Of a DNA stretch of 64,000 nt, positions 50,216 to 58,463 are shown piece by piece. A program made the translations under genes and the position numbers. The notes beneath the pieces were generated by a model. The model was not told where the DNA came from. It saw only the letters and a program-made list of their open reading frames with translations, and searched no databases. This DNA is from Streptomyces himalayensis subsp. himalayensis. GTDB lineage: Bacteria; Actinomycetota; Actinomycetes; Streptomycetales; Streptomycetaceae. Each line of letters begins with the position of its first letter. Position 1 is the first letter of the stretch. Location: NCBI RefSeq assembly GCF_013778455.1, contig NZ_JACEHE010000012.1, positions 186,001 to 250,000 of the forward strand, in the 5' to 3' direction.

Positions 50216-50622
50216 GGGCGGTCTTTCCTCCGTTGATGGCGCGGGGACGACGCGGCCGGCTCGGAGGAAAGTTCTACTGATGCGGTTCGTCCCCCCGGCG
50301 CTGTCCGCGGCAGTGCGACGCTCATCGTTCTTTAGCCGCCGCTGACTTGTCCAGCCGCATTCCCTATGTGTTGTGCAAGCGCAACCTGGCTGATCATGGT
50401 GGAATCGCGTCACATCGACCGCGAGGGCCCGGCCCGGCCCCGGCGGGTTGCCGATCACGTCGGGGCGGCGCAGGGACCCGATCCCGGTGGTTGGGCGTGC
50501 CTCGGACCGGAACGTCGGGGTGTCCGGATCGGAACGGCGGGTGCCGGGCCGCGGGCGTGCCGGGACCGGACCCGCTGGGACCGGATTGGAACCAGGACCG
50601 TGTCATCCGCGAGGATGGGGGC
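50216..50622. other. Divergent region between RDD and folD genes
   Basis: A palindrome lies at 50370-50385. From about 50430 to 50600 variants of CGGGACCGGA recur irregularly. No ORF fits. Confidence 0.5.
50370..50385. promoter_or_regulatory. 16-bp palindrome, possible operator
   Basis: GTTGTGC-AA-GCGCAAC is an inverted repeat with one mismatch, about 155 bases from the RDD start and 240 from folD. Confidence 0.35.
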
Positions 50623-51480
50623 ATGACTGCCCAGATTCTCGATGGCAAGGCCACCGCTGCCGCGATCAAGTCCGACCTGGCCGCCCGTGTCGCGGCCCTG
50701 AAGGAGAAGGGCGTCACGCCCGGCCTCGGTACGCTGCTGGTCGGGGAGGACCCGGGCAGCCAGAAGTACGTCGCGGGCAAGCACCGCGACTGCGCCCAGG
50801 TCGGCATCGCCTCCATCCAGCGTGAACTGCCCGCCTCCGCCACCCAGGAGGAGATCGAGGCGGTCGTACGCGAGCTCAACGAGGACCCGGCCTGCACCGG
50901 GTACATCGTCCAGCTGCCGCTGCCCAAGGGCATCGACGAGAACCGCGTCCTCGAGCTGATGGACCCCGCCAAGGACGCCGACGGGCTGCACCCGATGAAC
51001 CTCGGCCGCCTCGTCCTGAACGAGCCGGCCCCGCTGCCCTGCACCCCGTACGGCATCATCCGGCTGCTGCGGCAGCACGGAGTGGAGATCCGGGGCGCCG
51101 AGGTGGTCGTCGTCGGCCGCGGCGTCACCATCGGCCGACCGATGCCGCTGCTGCTCACGCGCCGCTCGGAGAACGCGACGGTGACGCAGTGCCACACCGG
51201 TACGCGCGATCTGTCCGCGCACCTCAGGCGGGCGGACATCATCGTCGCCGCGGCCGGTGTGCCGCACCTGATCAAGCCCGAGGATGTGAAGCCCGGCGCG
51301 GCCGTCCTGGACGTCGGCGTCTCGCGCGACGAGAGCGGCAAGATCGTCGGGGACGTCCACCCGGGCGTCGCCGAGGTCGCCGGCTGGCTCTCGCCCAACC
51401 CGGGCGGCGTCGGCCCGATGACCCGGGCCCAGCTCCTCGTCAACGTCGTGGAGGCCGCGGAACGCTCCGCCGCCGAGTAA
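50623..51480 (+). CDS. folD: Methylenetetrahydrofolate dehydrogenase/cyclohydrolase
   Basis: A 285-residue bifunctional enzyme oxidising 5,10-methylene-THF to methenyl-THF and hydrolysing it to 10-formyl-THF. Motifs are VGEDPGSQKYVAGKHRDCAQ (with the catalytic Tyr and Lys), GYIVQLPLPKGID, KDADGLHPMNLGRL, PCTPYGIIRLL, VVVVGRGVTIGRP and PNPGGVGPMTRAQLL. ATG at 50623 follows GAGGATGGGGGC. Its product feeds PurN and PurH nearby. Confidence 0.97.
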   Translation: MTAQILDGKATAAAIKSDLAARVAALKEKGVTPGLGTLLVGEDPGSQKYVAGKHRDCAQVGIASIQRELPASATQEEIEAVVRELNEDPACTGYIVQLPLPKGIDENRVLELMDPAKDADGLHPMNLGRLVLNEPAPLPCTPYGIIRLLRQHGVEIRGAEVVVVGRGVTIGRPMPLLLTRRSENATVTQCHTGTRDLSAHLRRADIIVAAAGVPHLIKPEDVKPGAAVLDVGVSRDESGKIVGDVHPGVAEVAGWLSPNPGGVGPMTRAQLLVNVVEAAERSAAE

Positions 51481-51563
51481 CCCGTCCTGACGGGTCGCCG
51501 CACGGATGGGGCGGCAGCCGGCAACGGAACGCAGGGCGAACGGATGAACGCAGAGGCAGACGC

Positions 51564-52820
51564 ATGAACGCAGAGGCGAGCGACGAACCCGGGACGGCTG
51601 CGGACACCGGGCACGCGGAGCGTGCCGCCCGGCGGCCGACGGGGACCGCAGGGCGGTCGGCGCGTGACGGCCGGCAGGCGGCGGGTGACGGCCGGCTGCC
51701 GCCGGGGACGGCCGGACTGTCGGCGGCTGACGCCCTGCAGACGGCGAGGGACGCCCGTCGCCCGGCGCGTGACGCCGAGCGGTCGGCGGTCGAGCGGTCA
51801 GTGGGTGACGCCCACCAGCCGACGGGTGACGCTCGGCGGCCCGGGGCGACGGAGTCGGCCTCGGACGGGGAGCGGCTGCGGGATGCGGAGTCCGCGCCGA
51901 CCGCGGAGCCGGCGTCTGTCGCGGAGTCCGCGTCTGCCGGGGAGCCTGCGTCGGGTGCGGAGCTCGCGTCTGTCGAGGGGGCGGCGTCCATGGCGGAGCG
52001 GGTGTCGGGTGCCGTGCGATCGGGCGAAGGGTCCGTGGGCGTGGAGCGGTCCCGGGGCGGGGAGCCGTCCTCGGCCTCGGAGTCCGCGCGCGTCAAGGGG
52101 CCCGCGCCTTCCGGGGAGCGGTCGCCGGATTCGGAGCCCTTGCCTGCCGGAGAACGGGCGCCGGCCGCGGCGCTGTCGGGTGAGGAGCCCGCGGGCGCGG
52201 AGCGGGCGTATGCCGGGGAGTCGTCGGCCGCAGAGCGGGCGTCGGCTGCGGATCGCTCGAAGGAGGAGAAGCGGCCTTTGCGTGCTAAGCAGTCGCAAGG
52301 TGGCGAGCGTGCGTGGAACGCGGGGCCGGGGACGGGCGTGGAGTCAGGGTCGTTCGGCCAGTCCGCGGCACACGAGGACGGGCCGAGTGCCAAGGGGGCG
52401 GTCAGCACCGTCGGGTCGGACGGGCGGCCGCAGCGCACCTCGCGGCGGTTCCCTCTGTTCACGCGCGACACCGCCCGGCCTGAGGGCGGTGGCCGGGCGG
52501 CCTCTGGGGACGCCCCGGCCCCGGCCCGGCAGTGGCCCGTGCTCGCGGTGCTCTCGCTGGTCGGGCTCGGTCTCCTGCTGACGGCGTTCGACCTGTTCCG
52601 CATCGGCACGATGGTGATCGGCGTCGCGCTGATGGCGGGCGCCGTCATGCGCTGGACGCTGCCCTCCGTGGGCATGCTCGCCGTGCGTTCGCGCTTCACG
52701 GACATGGTCACGTACGGCGTGCTGGGCGTGGCCATCGTGCTGCTCGCGATGATGGTGCAGCCAGAGCCGTGGCTGAAGATCCCGTTCCTGGACGACGCGC
52801 TGCACTTCACGATCAGCTGA
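51564..52820 (+). CDS. DUF3017-like membrane protein with long low-complexity N-terminus
   Basis: A 418-residue protein. The C-terminal ~110 residues have three hydrophobic segments (WPVLAVLSLVGLGLLLTAF, MVIGVALMAGAVMRWTL and MVTYGVLGVAIVLLAMMV) and end WLKIPFLDDALHFTIS, the layout of DUF3017 proteins. Residues 1-300 are an Ala/Ser/Glu/Gly/Arg-rich disordered region with short recurrent units such as AESAS, EPAS and GERxP. GAGG precedes ATG 51564; a near-copy of the start region (ATGAACGCAGAGGC) lies 20 bases upstream. It lies 84 bases after folD and may be co-transcribed. Confidence 0.78.
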   Translation: MNAEASDEPGTAADTGHAERAARRPTGTAGRSARDGRQAAGDGRLPPGTAGLSAADALQTARDARRPARDAERSAVERSVGDAHQPTGDARRPGATESASDGERLRDAESAPTAEPASVAESASAGEPASGAELASVEGAASMAERVSGAVRSGEGSVGVERSRGGEPSSASESARVKGPAPSGERSPDSEPLPAGERAPAAALSGEEPAGAERAYAGESSAAERASAADRSKEEKRPLRAKQSQGGERAWNAGPGTGVESGSFGQSAAHEDGPSAKGAVSTVGSDGRPQRTSRRFPLFTRDTARPEGGGRAASGDAPAPARQWPVLAVLSLVGLGLLLTAFDLFRIGTMVIGVALMAGAVMRWTLPSVGMLAVRSRFTDMVTYGVLGVAIVLLAMMVQPEPWLKIPFLDDALHFTIS

Positions 52821-53530
52821 CGCGACCCGGGATGCGGCCTCCGGAGCGGCCTCACGATCGGGATTCGGCTGACGCGCCAGTACCGACTTGGCTGACGCGC
52901 CGTACCGACTTAGCTGACGCGGCCTCCGACGTGCGAGAGGACGGCGTCCGTCCCCTCCCCCGAGGGAGGACGGGCGCCGTCCCTGCGTTCAGAGTCATGG
53001 ACGTGACAAGAAGGATCAAGGGAGGCCGGGCAGCTGTGGCACGGAAGTGACCGTTCCGCCACGGTGTGCGCGGCCCGCAACGGGCGTCCTGACGGCATCG
53101 TGGCGAGCGGTACGTCGCCCCGGTGAACGGAATCGGACTCTCCAACTCCGGATCGCTGGGCTCCAATTGCGTGACCGCACGCTCGCTGTGTGACGATGTG
53201 GCGACAAGTTCAAGGATTTACGACCATCGCTCGCGACGGCGGGGCTAACGTGAGCAATCGGGCGCCTCGGGATTCCTTGGGGCGTCCCCGACGTAGAACG
53301 GTGATTCGTCCGGTAATTCGCGGTACCGATGGAAAACTGGACCGGAGACCGTCGGGCGTGCAACGGTGCATGCCGGTGGCTCGAATGCTCCTGTGCGCCC
53401 CCACTGGCGGAACTGAGATCCTGGCTCGGCGCATCCCTCTGGGTAGTCAGAACGGGGGCCGGGCAGAGGCACCGCCGGCGGGGAGAGCGCGGGCAACAGG
53501 GCACGTATCGGGGGTAAGAGGGGGGAAGCA
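52821..53530. other. Gene-less 710-base region
   Basis: At about 52868-52925 GGCTGACGCGCCGTACCGACTT is repeated two and a half times (in parts of under 20 bases that vary). A strong terminator lies at 52938-52983. The stretch 53150-53340 is less GC-rich and likely contains the promoter of the next gene. A 17-codon basic ORF at 52997 is too short to support. Confidence 0.5.
52938..52983 (+). terminator. Terminator after the DUF3017-like gene
   Basis: AGGACGGCGTCCGTCC and GGACGGGCGCCGTCC form a long stem with one G-T pair, around CCCTCCCCCGAGGG. Confidence 0.7.
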
Positions 53531-54607
53531 ATGCCTCGTTGGAGGGAGCTGCCGCAGGAGCTCGATCCGCAGGTCAGGGAGTTTGCCAGCCAGCTGCGCA
53601 GGCTCGTCGACCGGAGCGGTTTGAGCATCGCCGCGGTGGCAGACCGCACCGGCTACAGCAAGACGTCGTGGGAGCGCTATCTGAACGGCCGGCTGCTCGC
53701 GCCCAAGGGCGCGATCGTCGCGCTGGCCGAGGTGACCGGTACCAACCCCATCCATCTGACGACCATGTGGGAGCTCGCGGAGCGCGCCTGGAGCCGCTCC
53801 GAGATGCGCCACGACATGACCATGGAGGCGATCCGGATATCCCAGGCGCGCGCCGCGCTCGGGGAGTTCGGGCCGACCCCCGTCAAGAGCAAGAACGGCC
53901 GGACCGCCCAGAAGAGTGCCGGTGTCGGGACGGCGGGCCCGGTCACGGGCGTGGCCGGTCCCGCCGGAGTGGCCCCCAGCGTTCCGCTGCAGCCCTCCGC
54001 GCCGGACATGGAGGGAGTCTCGGCCGGAGACGGCCGGGGTTCCGTCGCAGCGCCGCCCGGACGCCCCGGCCCGGCGGGCACGGCGCCCGGCCCCGGCGGC
54101 TCTCCCGACCGGCAGCGGCGGGGGCGCAGACTGACGATGTTCCTCGCGGGCGTCGTCGGCGCGCTCATCGTGATCGCCGCCGCCGTCCTGCTCGTCGACC
54201 CGGGCGACGACACCAAGGGCGGCACCGAAGGCAAGGCGCCCTCGGCCACGCCGACCACGAGCAACGCGAATCTGCCGGAAGGCGTCCAGTGCAGCGGCAA
54301 GGACTGCACGGGCAAGGACCCGGAGACCATGGGCTGCGGCGGCGAGTTGGCGAGGACCACCACCAGCGTCACGGTGGGTACGGCCCTCGTCGAGGTCCGC
54401 TACAGCAAGACCTGCGGCGCGGCCTGGGCGCGCATCACCCAGGCGGCCGCGGGCGACAAGGTCCAGATCACCTCCGGGGCCACCGAGCAGAACGGCACGG
54501 TGGACGGCGACGCCGACGCGTATACGCCGATGGTGGCCGTCAAGGACGCCACCGACGCGACGGCCTGCGCAACCCTGAAGGCTGGTCAGAAGGGCTGCAC
54601 CGAGTAG
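53531..54607 (+). CDS. XRE-type HTH protein with transmembrane segment and DUF2690-like domain
   Basis: A 358-residue protein from ATG 53531 with GGGGGGAAGC upstream. The N-terminal helix-turn-helix is FASQLRRLVDRSGLSIAAVA followed by DRTGYSKTSWERYLNGR. A Pro/Gly/Ala-rich linker leads to one membrane segment at about 200-220 (LTMFLAGVVGALIVIAAAVLLV). The outside domain has four or more cysteines (VQCSGKDCTGKD, METMGCGGELA-like, SKTCGAAWARI, TACATL, GCTE) and matches the DUF2690 pattern. This arrangement, DNA binding inside and a disulfide-rich domain outside, suggests a membrane-bound one-component sensor. Confidence 0.86.
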   Translation: MPRWRELPQELDPQVREFASQLRRLVDRSGLSIAAVADRTGYSKTSWERYLNGRLLAPKGAIVALAEVTGTNPIHLTTMWELAERAWSRSEMRHDMTMEAIRISQARAALGEFGPTPVKSKNGRTAQKSAGVGTAGPVTGVAGPAGVAPSVPLQPSAPDMEGVSAGDGRGSVAAPPGRPGPAGTAPGPGGSPDRQRRGRRLTMFLAGVVGALIVIAAAVLLVDPGDDTKGGTEGKAPSATPTTSNANLPEGVQCSGKDCTGKDPETMGCGGELARTTTSVTVGTALVEVRYSKTCGAAWARITQAAAGDKVQITSGATEQNGTVDGDADAYTPMVAVKDATDATACATLKAGQKGCTE

Positions 54608-55152
54608 TACTTCGTGACGCCGTCGGGAGTGTTGAGGGTCTCCACGGCGGCGTCAGAGGGGTCCGTGAGAAGTAATTCCAACGAGTTCGGGAAATGGGGG
54701 AATGCCTGCCCCGGTCCGGGGCAGGCGGACAATACCCCCACGGGAGTGCGGTGCTGTCAAGGACACCATTCGCACCCCGGCACCCCACGGCGGCCGCCGT
54801 TGCCCCACCTCTCCCGGGCAGGCGGCCGCCGCTTCTGTGCGTGGCGGCGGCATGTCTGACCGCTGACCCGTATCAGGGCATGGTCGAGATCAGTGGCATG
54901 CACCCCGTACCGGCGGAATGGGTCCCGTACCGGCGGCATGGGCTCGACTCCGTGTCGTGCGCGCCGTGTCGGCGACAAGGGCCCCGAATCGGCGGCATGC
55001 GCCCGTATCGGCGACAAGGGCCCCGTATCCGCGCCATGTGGGCCGGGCCACAGGGGTGTGGGGGGCCACCGTGTCCCAGGCGCGATAGCCTGACCGGTGG
55101 ATCTCTTGACGCCGAGAGATCGATCAAAGACCGCTGTCCTACGGAGATCGCC
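54608..55152. other. Intergenic region with hairpin and degenerate repeats upstream of mdh
   Basis: A hairpin (54704-54726) and an inverted CGGCGGCCGCC pair near 54790-54830 lie in the first part. From about 54896 to 55050 units like CCCCGTATCGGCGGCATG recur about eight times with a 20-24-base spacing. The mdh promoter should lie between 55050 and 55152. No ORF is credible. Confidence 0.5.
54704..54726 (+). terminator. Perfect GC hairpin after the HTH gene
   Basis: GCCTGCCCCGG directly joins CCGGGGCAGGC through a single T, giving an 11-pair stem with a minimal loop; no T-run follows. Confidence 0.5.
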
Positions 55153-56142
55153 ATGACCCGCACTCCCGTGAATGTCACCGTCACCGGCGCGGCCGGCCAG
55201 ATCGGATACGCGCTGCTCTTCCGCATCGCCTCCGGTCAGCTGCTGGGCGCGGACGTGCCGGTCAAGCTGCGTCTGCTGGAGATCACCCCGGCGCTGAAGG
55301 CCGCCGAGGGCACCGCCATGGAGCTGGACGACTGTGCGTTCCCGCTGCTCCAGGGCATCGAGATCACCGACGACCCGAACGTCGCCTTCGACGGTGCCAA
55401 CGTGGCGCTGCTGGTCGGTGCCCGTCCCCGCACCAAGGGCATGGAGCGCGGTGACCTCCTCGAGGCCAACGGTGGCATCTTCAAGCCGCAGGGCAAGGCC
55501 ATCAACGACCACGCCGCGGACGACATCAAGGTCCTCGTCGTCGGCAACCCGGCCAACACCAACGCCCTCATCGCCCAGGCCGCCGCTCCGGACGTACCGG
55601 CCGAGCGCTTCACCGCGATGACCCGCCTCGACCACAACCGCGCGCTCACCCAGCTCGCGAAGAAGACGGGCACCACGGTCGCCGACATCAAGCGCCTGAC
55701 CATCTGGGGCAACCACTCCGCCACCCAGTACCCGGACATCTTCCACGCCACGGTCGCCGGTAAGAACGCCGCCGAGACCGTGAACGACGAGAAGTGGCTG
55801 GCCGAGGACTTCATCCCGACCGTCGCCAAGCGCGGCGCCGCGATCATCGAGGCCCGTGGCGCCTCGTCGGCCGCCTCCGCCGCCAACGCCGCCATCGACC
55901 ACGTGTACACCTGGGTCAACGGCACGGCCGAGGGCAACTGGACCTCCATGGGCATCCCGTCGGACGGCTCCTACGGCGTCCCGGAGGGCCTGATCTCCTC
56001 CTTCCCCGTCACCACCAAGGACGGCAAGTACGAGATCGTCCAGGGCCTGGAGATCAACGAGTTCTCCCGCGCCCGTATCGACGCCTCGGTCCAGGAGCTG
56101 TCCGAGGAGCGCGAGGCGGTTCGCGCGCTGGGCCTCATCTGA
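55153..56142 (+). CDS. mdh: Malate dehydrogenase (NAD+)
   Basis: A 329-residue enzyme of the cytosolic-type MDH group, interconverting malate and oxaloacetate in the TCA cycle. It opens VNVTVTGAAGQIGYALLFRI (NAD-binding), has GARPRTKGMERGDLLEAN (substrate arginines), VGNPANTNALI, FTAMTRLDHNRALTQLA (catalytic Asp region) and IWGNHSATQYPD (catalytic His). ATG at 55153 has GGAG upstream. It is monocistronic, ended by a strong terminator. Confidence 0.97.
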   Translation: MTRTPVNVTVTGAAGQIGYALLFRIASGQLLGADVPVKLRLLEITPALKAAEGTAMELDDCAFPLLQGIEITDDPNVAFDGANVALLVGARPRTKGMERGDLLEANGGIFKPQGKAINDHAADDIKVLVVGNPANTNALIAQAAAPDVPAERFTAMTRLDHNRALTQLAKKTGTTVADIKRLTIWGNHSATQYPDIFHATVAGKNAAETVNDEKWLAEDFIPTVAKRGAAIIEARGASSAASAANAAIDHVYTWVNGTAEGNWTSMGIPSDGSYGVPEGLISSFPVTTKDGKYEIVQGLEINEFSRARIDASVQELSEEREAVRALGLI

Positions 56143-56169
56143 GCCGCAGTCGCTGACCAGCATTGACGT

Positions 56170-56201
56170 AAGGCCTCGGTCCGTTACCGGACCGAGGCCT
56201 T
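56170..56201 (+). terminator. Terminator after mdh
   Basis: AAGGCCTCGGTCCG and CGGACCGAGGCCTT form a perfect 14-pair stem with a TTAC loop. Confidence 0.9.
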
Positions 56202-56278
56202 CCACGTACGGGGCTGTCACAGGACTGCAATGCGGTGTGCATGGATGTAACGGCACAAAGCCATGCATGATCAATAAC

Positions 56279-58093
56279 ATGACCGATCGCCGCACTTTTC
56301 TTGCCGGTTCGGCCGCGACCCTCGGTCTCGCCACCCTGGCCGGATGCTCATCGGACGGGAAGGACTCCGGCACCGGCGCGGAGTCCGACACCGTTCCCGG
56401 GCCCGCCTCCGCGAAGCCCGCCGTCGCACGCCGAGAGGACCGCCCGAACCTCGTCGTCATCCTCGCCGACGACCTCGGGTACGGCGAGGTCGGAGCGTAC
56501 GGCCAGAAGATCATCAACACCCCGCGGATCGACCGGCTGGCCACCGAGGGACTGCGTTTCACCTCGGCCTATTCGCCCGCACCGGTCTGCGCCCCCTCGC
56601 GCTGCTCGCTGCTCACGGGGCTGCACAGCGGCCACGCGACCGTACGCCAGAACCCCTTCCACGCGCCGCAGGGCTCCCTCACCGCGAACGACACCACCTT
56701 CGCCGAGGTGCTGCGCGCCCGCGGCTACCGCACCGCCGTCATCGGCAAGTGGGGGTTCGGCCCGGAGCAGGTCGGCCAGCCCAGCCACCCCAACTCCCGT
56801 GGCTTCGAGGAGTTCTACGGCTACATCAGCCACCGCCACGCGCACAGCTACTACCCGTCGTATCTCTGGCACAACGGCGAAGAGGTGCCCCTGGACGGGA
56901 AGACGTACGCCCCCGACCTCATCACGGCACGCGCGCTGGACTTCATCGCCGGCCACGCCGACGAGCCGTTTCTGCTGTACCTGGCCCCCACGGTGCCGCA
57001 CGCCCCCAGCGACGTCCCGGAGTTCGGGGAGTACGCCCACGAGCCGTGGCCGGACGCCGACAAGGGGCACGCCGCGCAGGTCGCCTACTTCGACACCCTC
57101 GTCGGCCAGGTCGCCGACAAGCTCACCGCGCTCGGCATCGCCCACGACACCGTCGTGCTCGTCGCGAGCGACAACGGCCCGCACGAGGAGGGCGGCGTCG
57201 ACCCCGACCGGTTTGACGCGAACGGTCCGCTGCGCGGCTACAAGCGCAACCTGTACGAGGGCGGCATCCGTACACCGCTGATCGCCTGGGGCCCGGGCCG
57301 GATCGCGGCGGGGACGACGGACCGGCCGACACCGCTCACCGATCTGCTCCCCACACTCGCCGACCTGGCGGGCGCGCCCGCACCGACCGACATCGACGGG
57401 CTGTCGGCGGCCCCGTTGCTGAGCGGCGACGCCAAGGCCGCCGCCGCCCGCCATGACGCGCTGTACTTCTACCGCAACGACCCCGCCTCGACGCCCCGCG
57501 CCAACGCCCAGGACAAGGGCCGCATCCGCCGCCTCGCCGAGGCGGTACGCCAGGACGACTGGAAGCTGGTCCGCTTCGCCCCCGGCCGCGACCGGACGGC
57601 CCCCGACGCCCAGTGGAGCGCCGAGCTCTACCGCCTCTCCACGGACCTCGGCGAGGCACAAGACCTGGCCGCGTCCAACCCTCGGAAGGTCGCAGAGCTG
57701 GTCTCCGTAGCCCGTTCCGCGTGGGTCGACGACTACCGGCGCAAGCCCTTCGGCGTACGGATCGTCAGCTTCCCCGAAGGGCGGTTCACCGGCGAGGAGT
57801 TCACGCTGGAGGCCGTCCTCGGCAACGGCTCGTCCCGCGTCTGGACGGATGCCCGGCTCACCCTGATCGCCCCGGACGGCTGGCAGGTGCACGCCCTGAC
57901 CCAGTCCCGCGCCCCCCGCCTCCCCGCCGGCGCATCCCTCGCCACACGCTGGCGCCTCACACCCCCGGCCCCGGCCCCCGCCGACGCCTGGCAGCTGAGG
58001 GCGGTGGGCACGGCCCGCACGACCGGCAAGGCGTCACTGCGCTACGAGACGACGCGGACGCTGGGGAAGCCGCGGACGACGGGCAGGGTCTAG
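56279..58093 (+). CDS. Tat-exported lipoprotein sulfatase
   Basis: A 604-residue arylsulfatase-type enzyme. The N-terminus has DRRTFLAG (twin-arginine) and a lipobox LAGC (Cys23), so it is probably exported folded and lipid-anchored. The sulfatase domain opens NLVVILADDLGYGEVGAYG (metal Asp pair); the active-site motif is Cys104 in CAPSRCSLLTG, the Cys-type site that is converted to formylglycine. GKWGFGPEQ, HAPSDVP and ASDNGPHEEGG supply further metal and sulfate ligands. Residues 500-590 look like a NEW3-type beta domain. The start at ATG 56279 lacks a ribosome site; an upstream in-frame ATG at 56267 is possible. No formylglycine-generating enzyme gene is near. Confidence 0.9.
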   Translation: MTDRRTFLAGSAATLGLATLAGCSSDGKDSGTGAESDTVPGPASAKPAVARREDRPNLVVILADDLGYGEVGAYGQKIINTPRIDRLATEGLRFTSAYSPAPVCAPSRCSLLTGLHSGHATVRQNPFHAPQGSLTANDTTFAEVLRARGYRTAVIGKWGFGPEQVGQPSHPNSRGFEEFYGYISHRHAHSYYPSYLWHNGEEVPLDGKTYAPDLITARALDFIAGHADEPFLLYLAPTVPHAPSDVPEFGEYAHEPWPDADKGHAAQVAYFDTLVGQVADKLTALGIAHDTVVLVASDNGPHEEGGVDPDRFDANGPLRGYKRNLYEGGIRTPLIAWGPGRIAAGTTDRPTPLTDLLPTLADLAGAPAPTDIDGLSAAPLLSGDAKAAAARHDALYFYRNDPASTPRANAQDKGRIRRLAEAVRQDDWKLVRFAPGRDRTAPDAQWSAELYRLSTDLGEAQDLAASNPRKVAELVSVARSAWVDDYRRKPFGVRIVSFPEGRFTGEEFTLEAVLGNGSSRVWTDARLTLIAPDGWQVHALTQSRAPRLPAGASLATRWRLTPPAPAPADAWQLRAVGTARTTGKASLRYETTRTLGKPRTTGRV

Positions 58094-58184
58094 GCCCTGT
58101 CGTCTGCGGCTTCTGACGCGAGACGGCGACTCTCTTCCCCTCGAGTCGTTGCAGCCCTACTCTCTGATGTAGTACTCCTTATAC

Positions 58185-58430
58185 ATGAGCGAGCAGGTGC
58201 ACAACAGACTGGCGATGGTGCGCGCGGAGCGGAAGGTGTCGCGCCAGCGCCTGGCCGAGGCAGTGGGTGCCCACTACCAGACCATCGGCTACATCGAGCG
58301 GGGGCAGTACAACCCGAGCCTCGACCTGGCTCTGAGGATCGCGCGGTTCTTCGATCTGCCGGTCGAGGCGCTGTTCTCGCTCGAACCGTTCCGCCCGCTC
58401 ACGGACGAGGTCTACGGGAGGAAGCATTGA
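58185..58430 (+). CDS. Small XRE-family regulator
   Basis: An 81-residue helix-turn-helix protein: LAMVRAERKVSRQRLAEAVG, then HYQTIGYIERGQYNPSLDLA and LRIARFFDLPVEALFSLE. This compact type often represses itself and a neighbouring membrane protein gene. Upstream, TGTA-N10-TACA overlaps the expected promoter (58168-58185) and could be its operator. There is no ribosome site. The TGA stop overlaps the right end of the tnpB element, so the original C-terminus may have differed. Confidence 0.85.
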   Translation: MSEQVHNRLAMVRAERKVSRQRLAEAVGAHYQTIGYIERGQYNPSLDLALRIARFFDLPVEALFSLEPFRPLTDEVYGRKH

Positions 58431-58463
58431 ATCCTCCCCTCCCTGAAGGAGGGGATTCCTGGC
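58429..58463 (-). ncRNA. Right-end hairpin and probable 3' end of the TnpB guide RNA
   Basis: On the minus strand, just after the tnpB stop, CCTCC-type arms form GGAATCCCCTCC-TTCAG-GGAGGGGAGGATTC, the typical right-end stem of IS200/IS605 elements. By analogy with characterised TnpB systems the guide RNA would include this hairpin and run about 16-20 bases into the flank, here the end of the XRE gene (TGCTTCCTCCCGTAGA). Confidence 0.6.
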
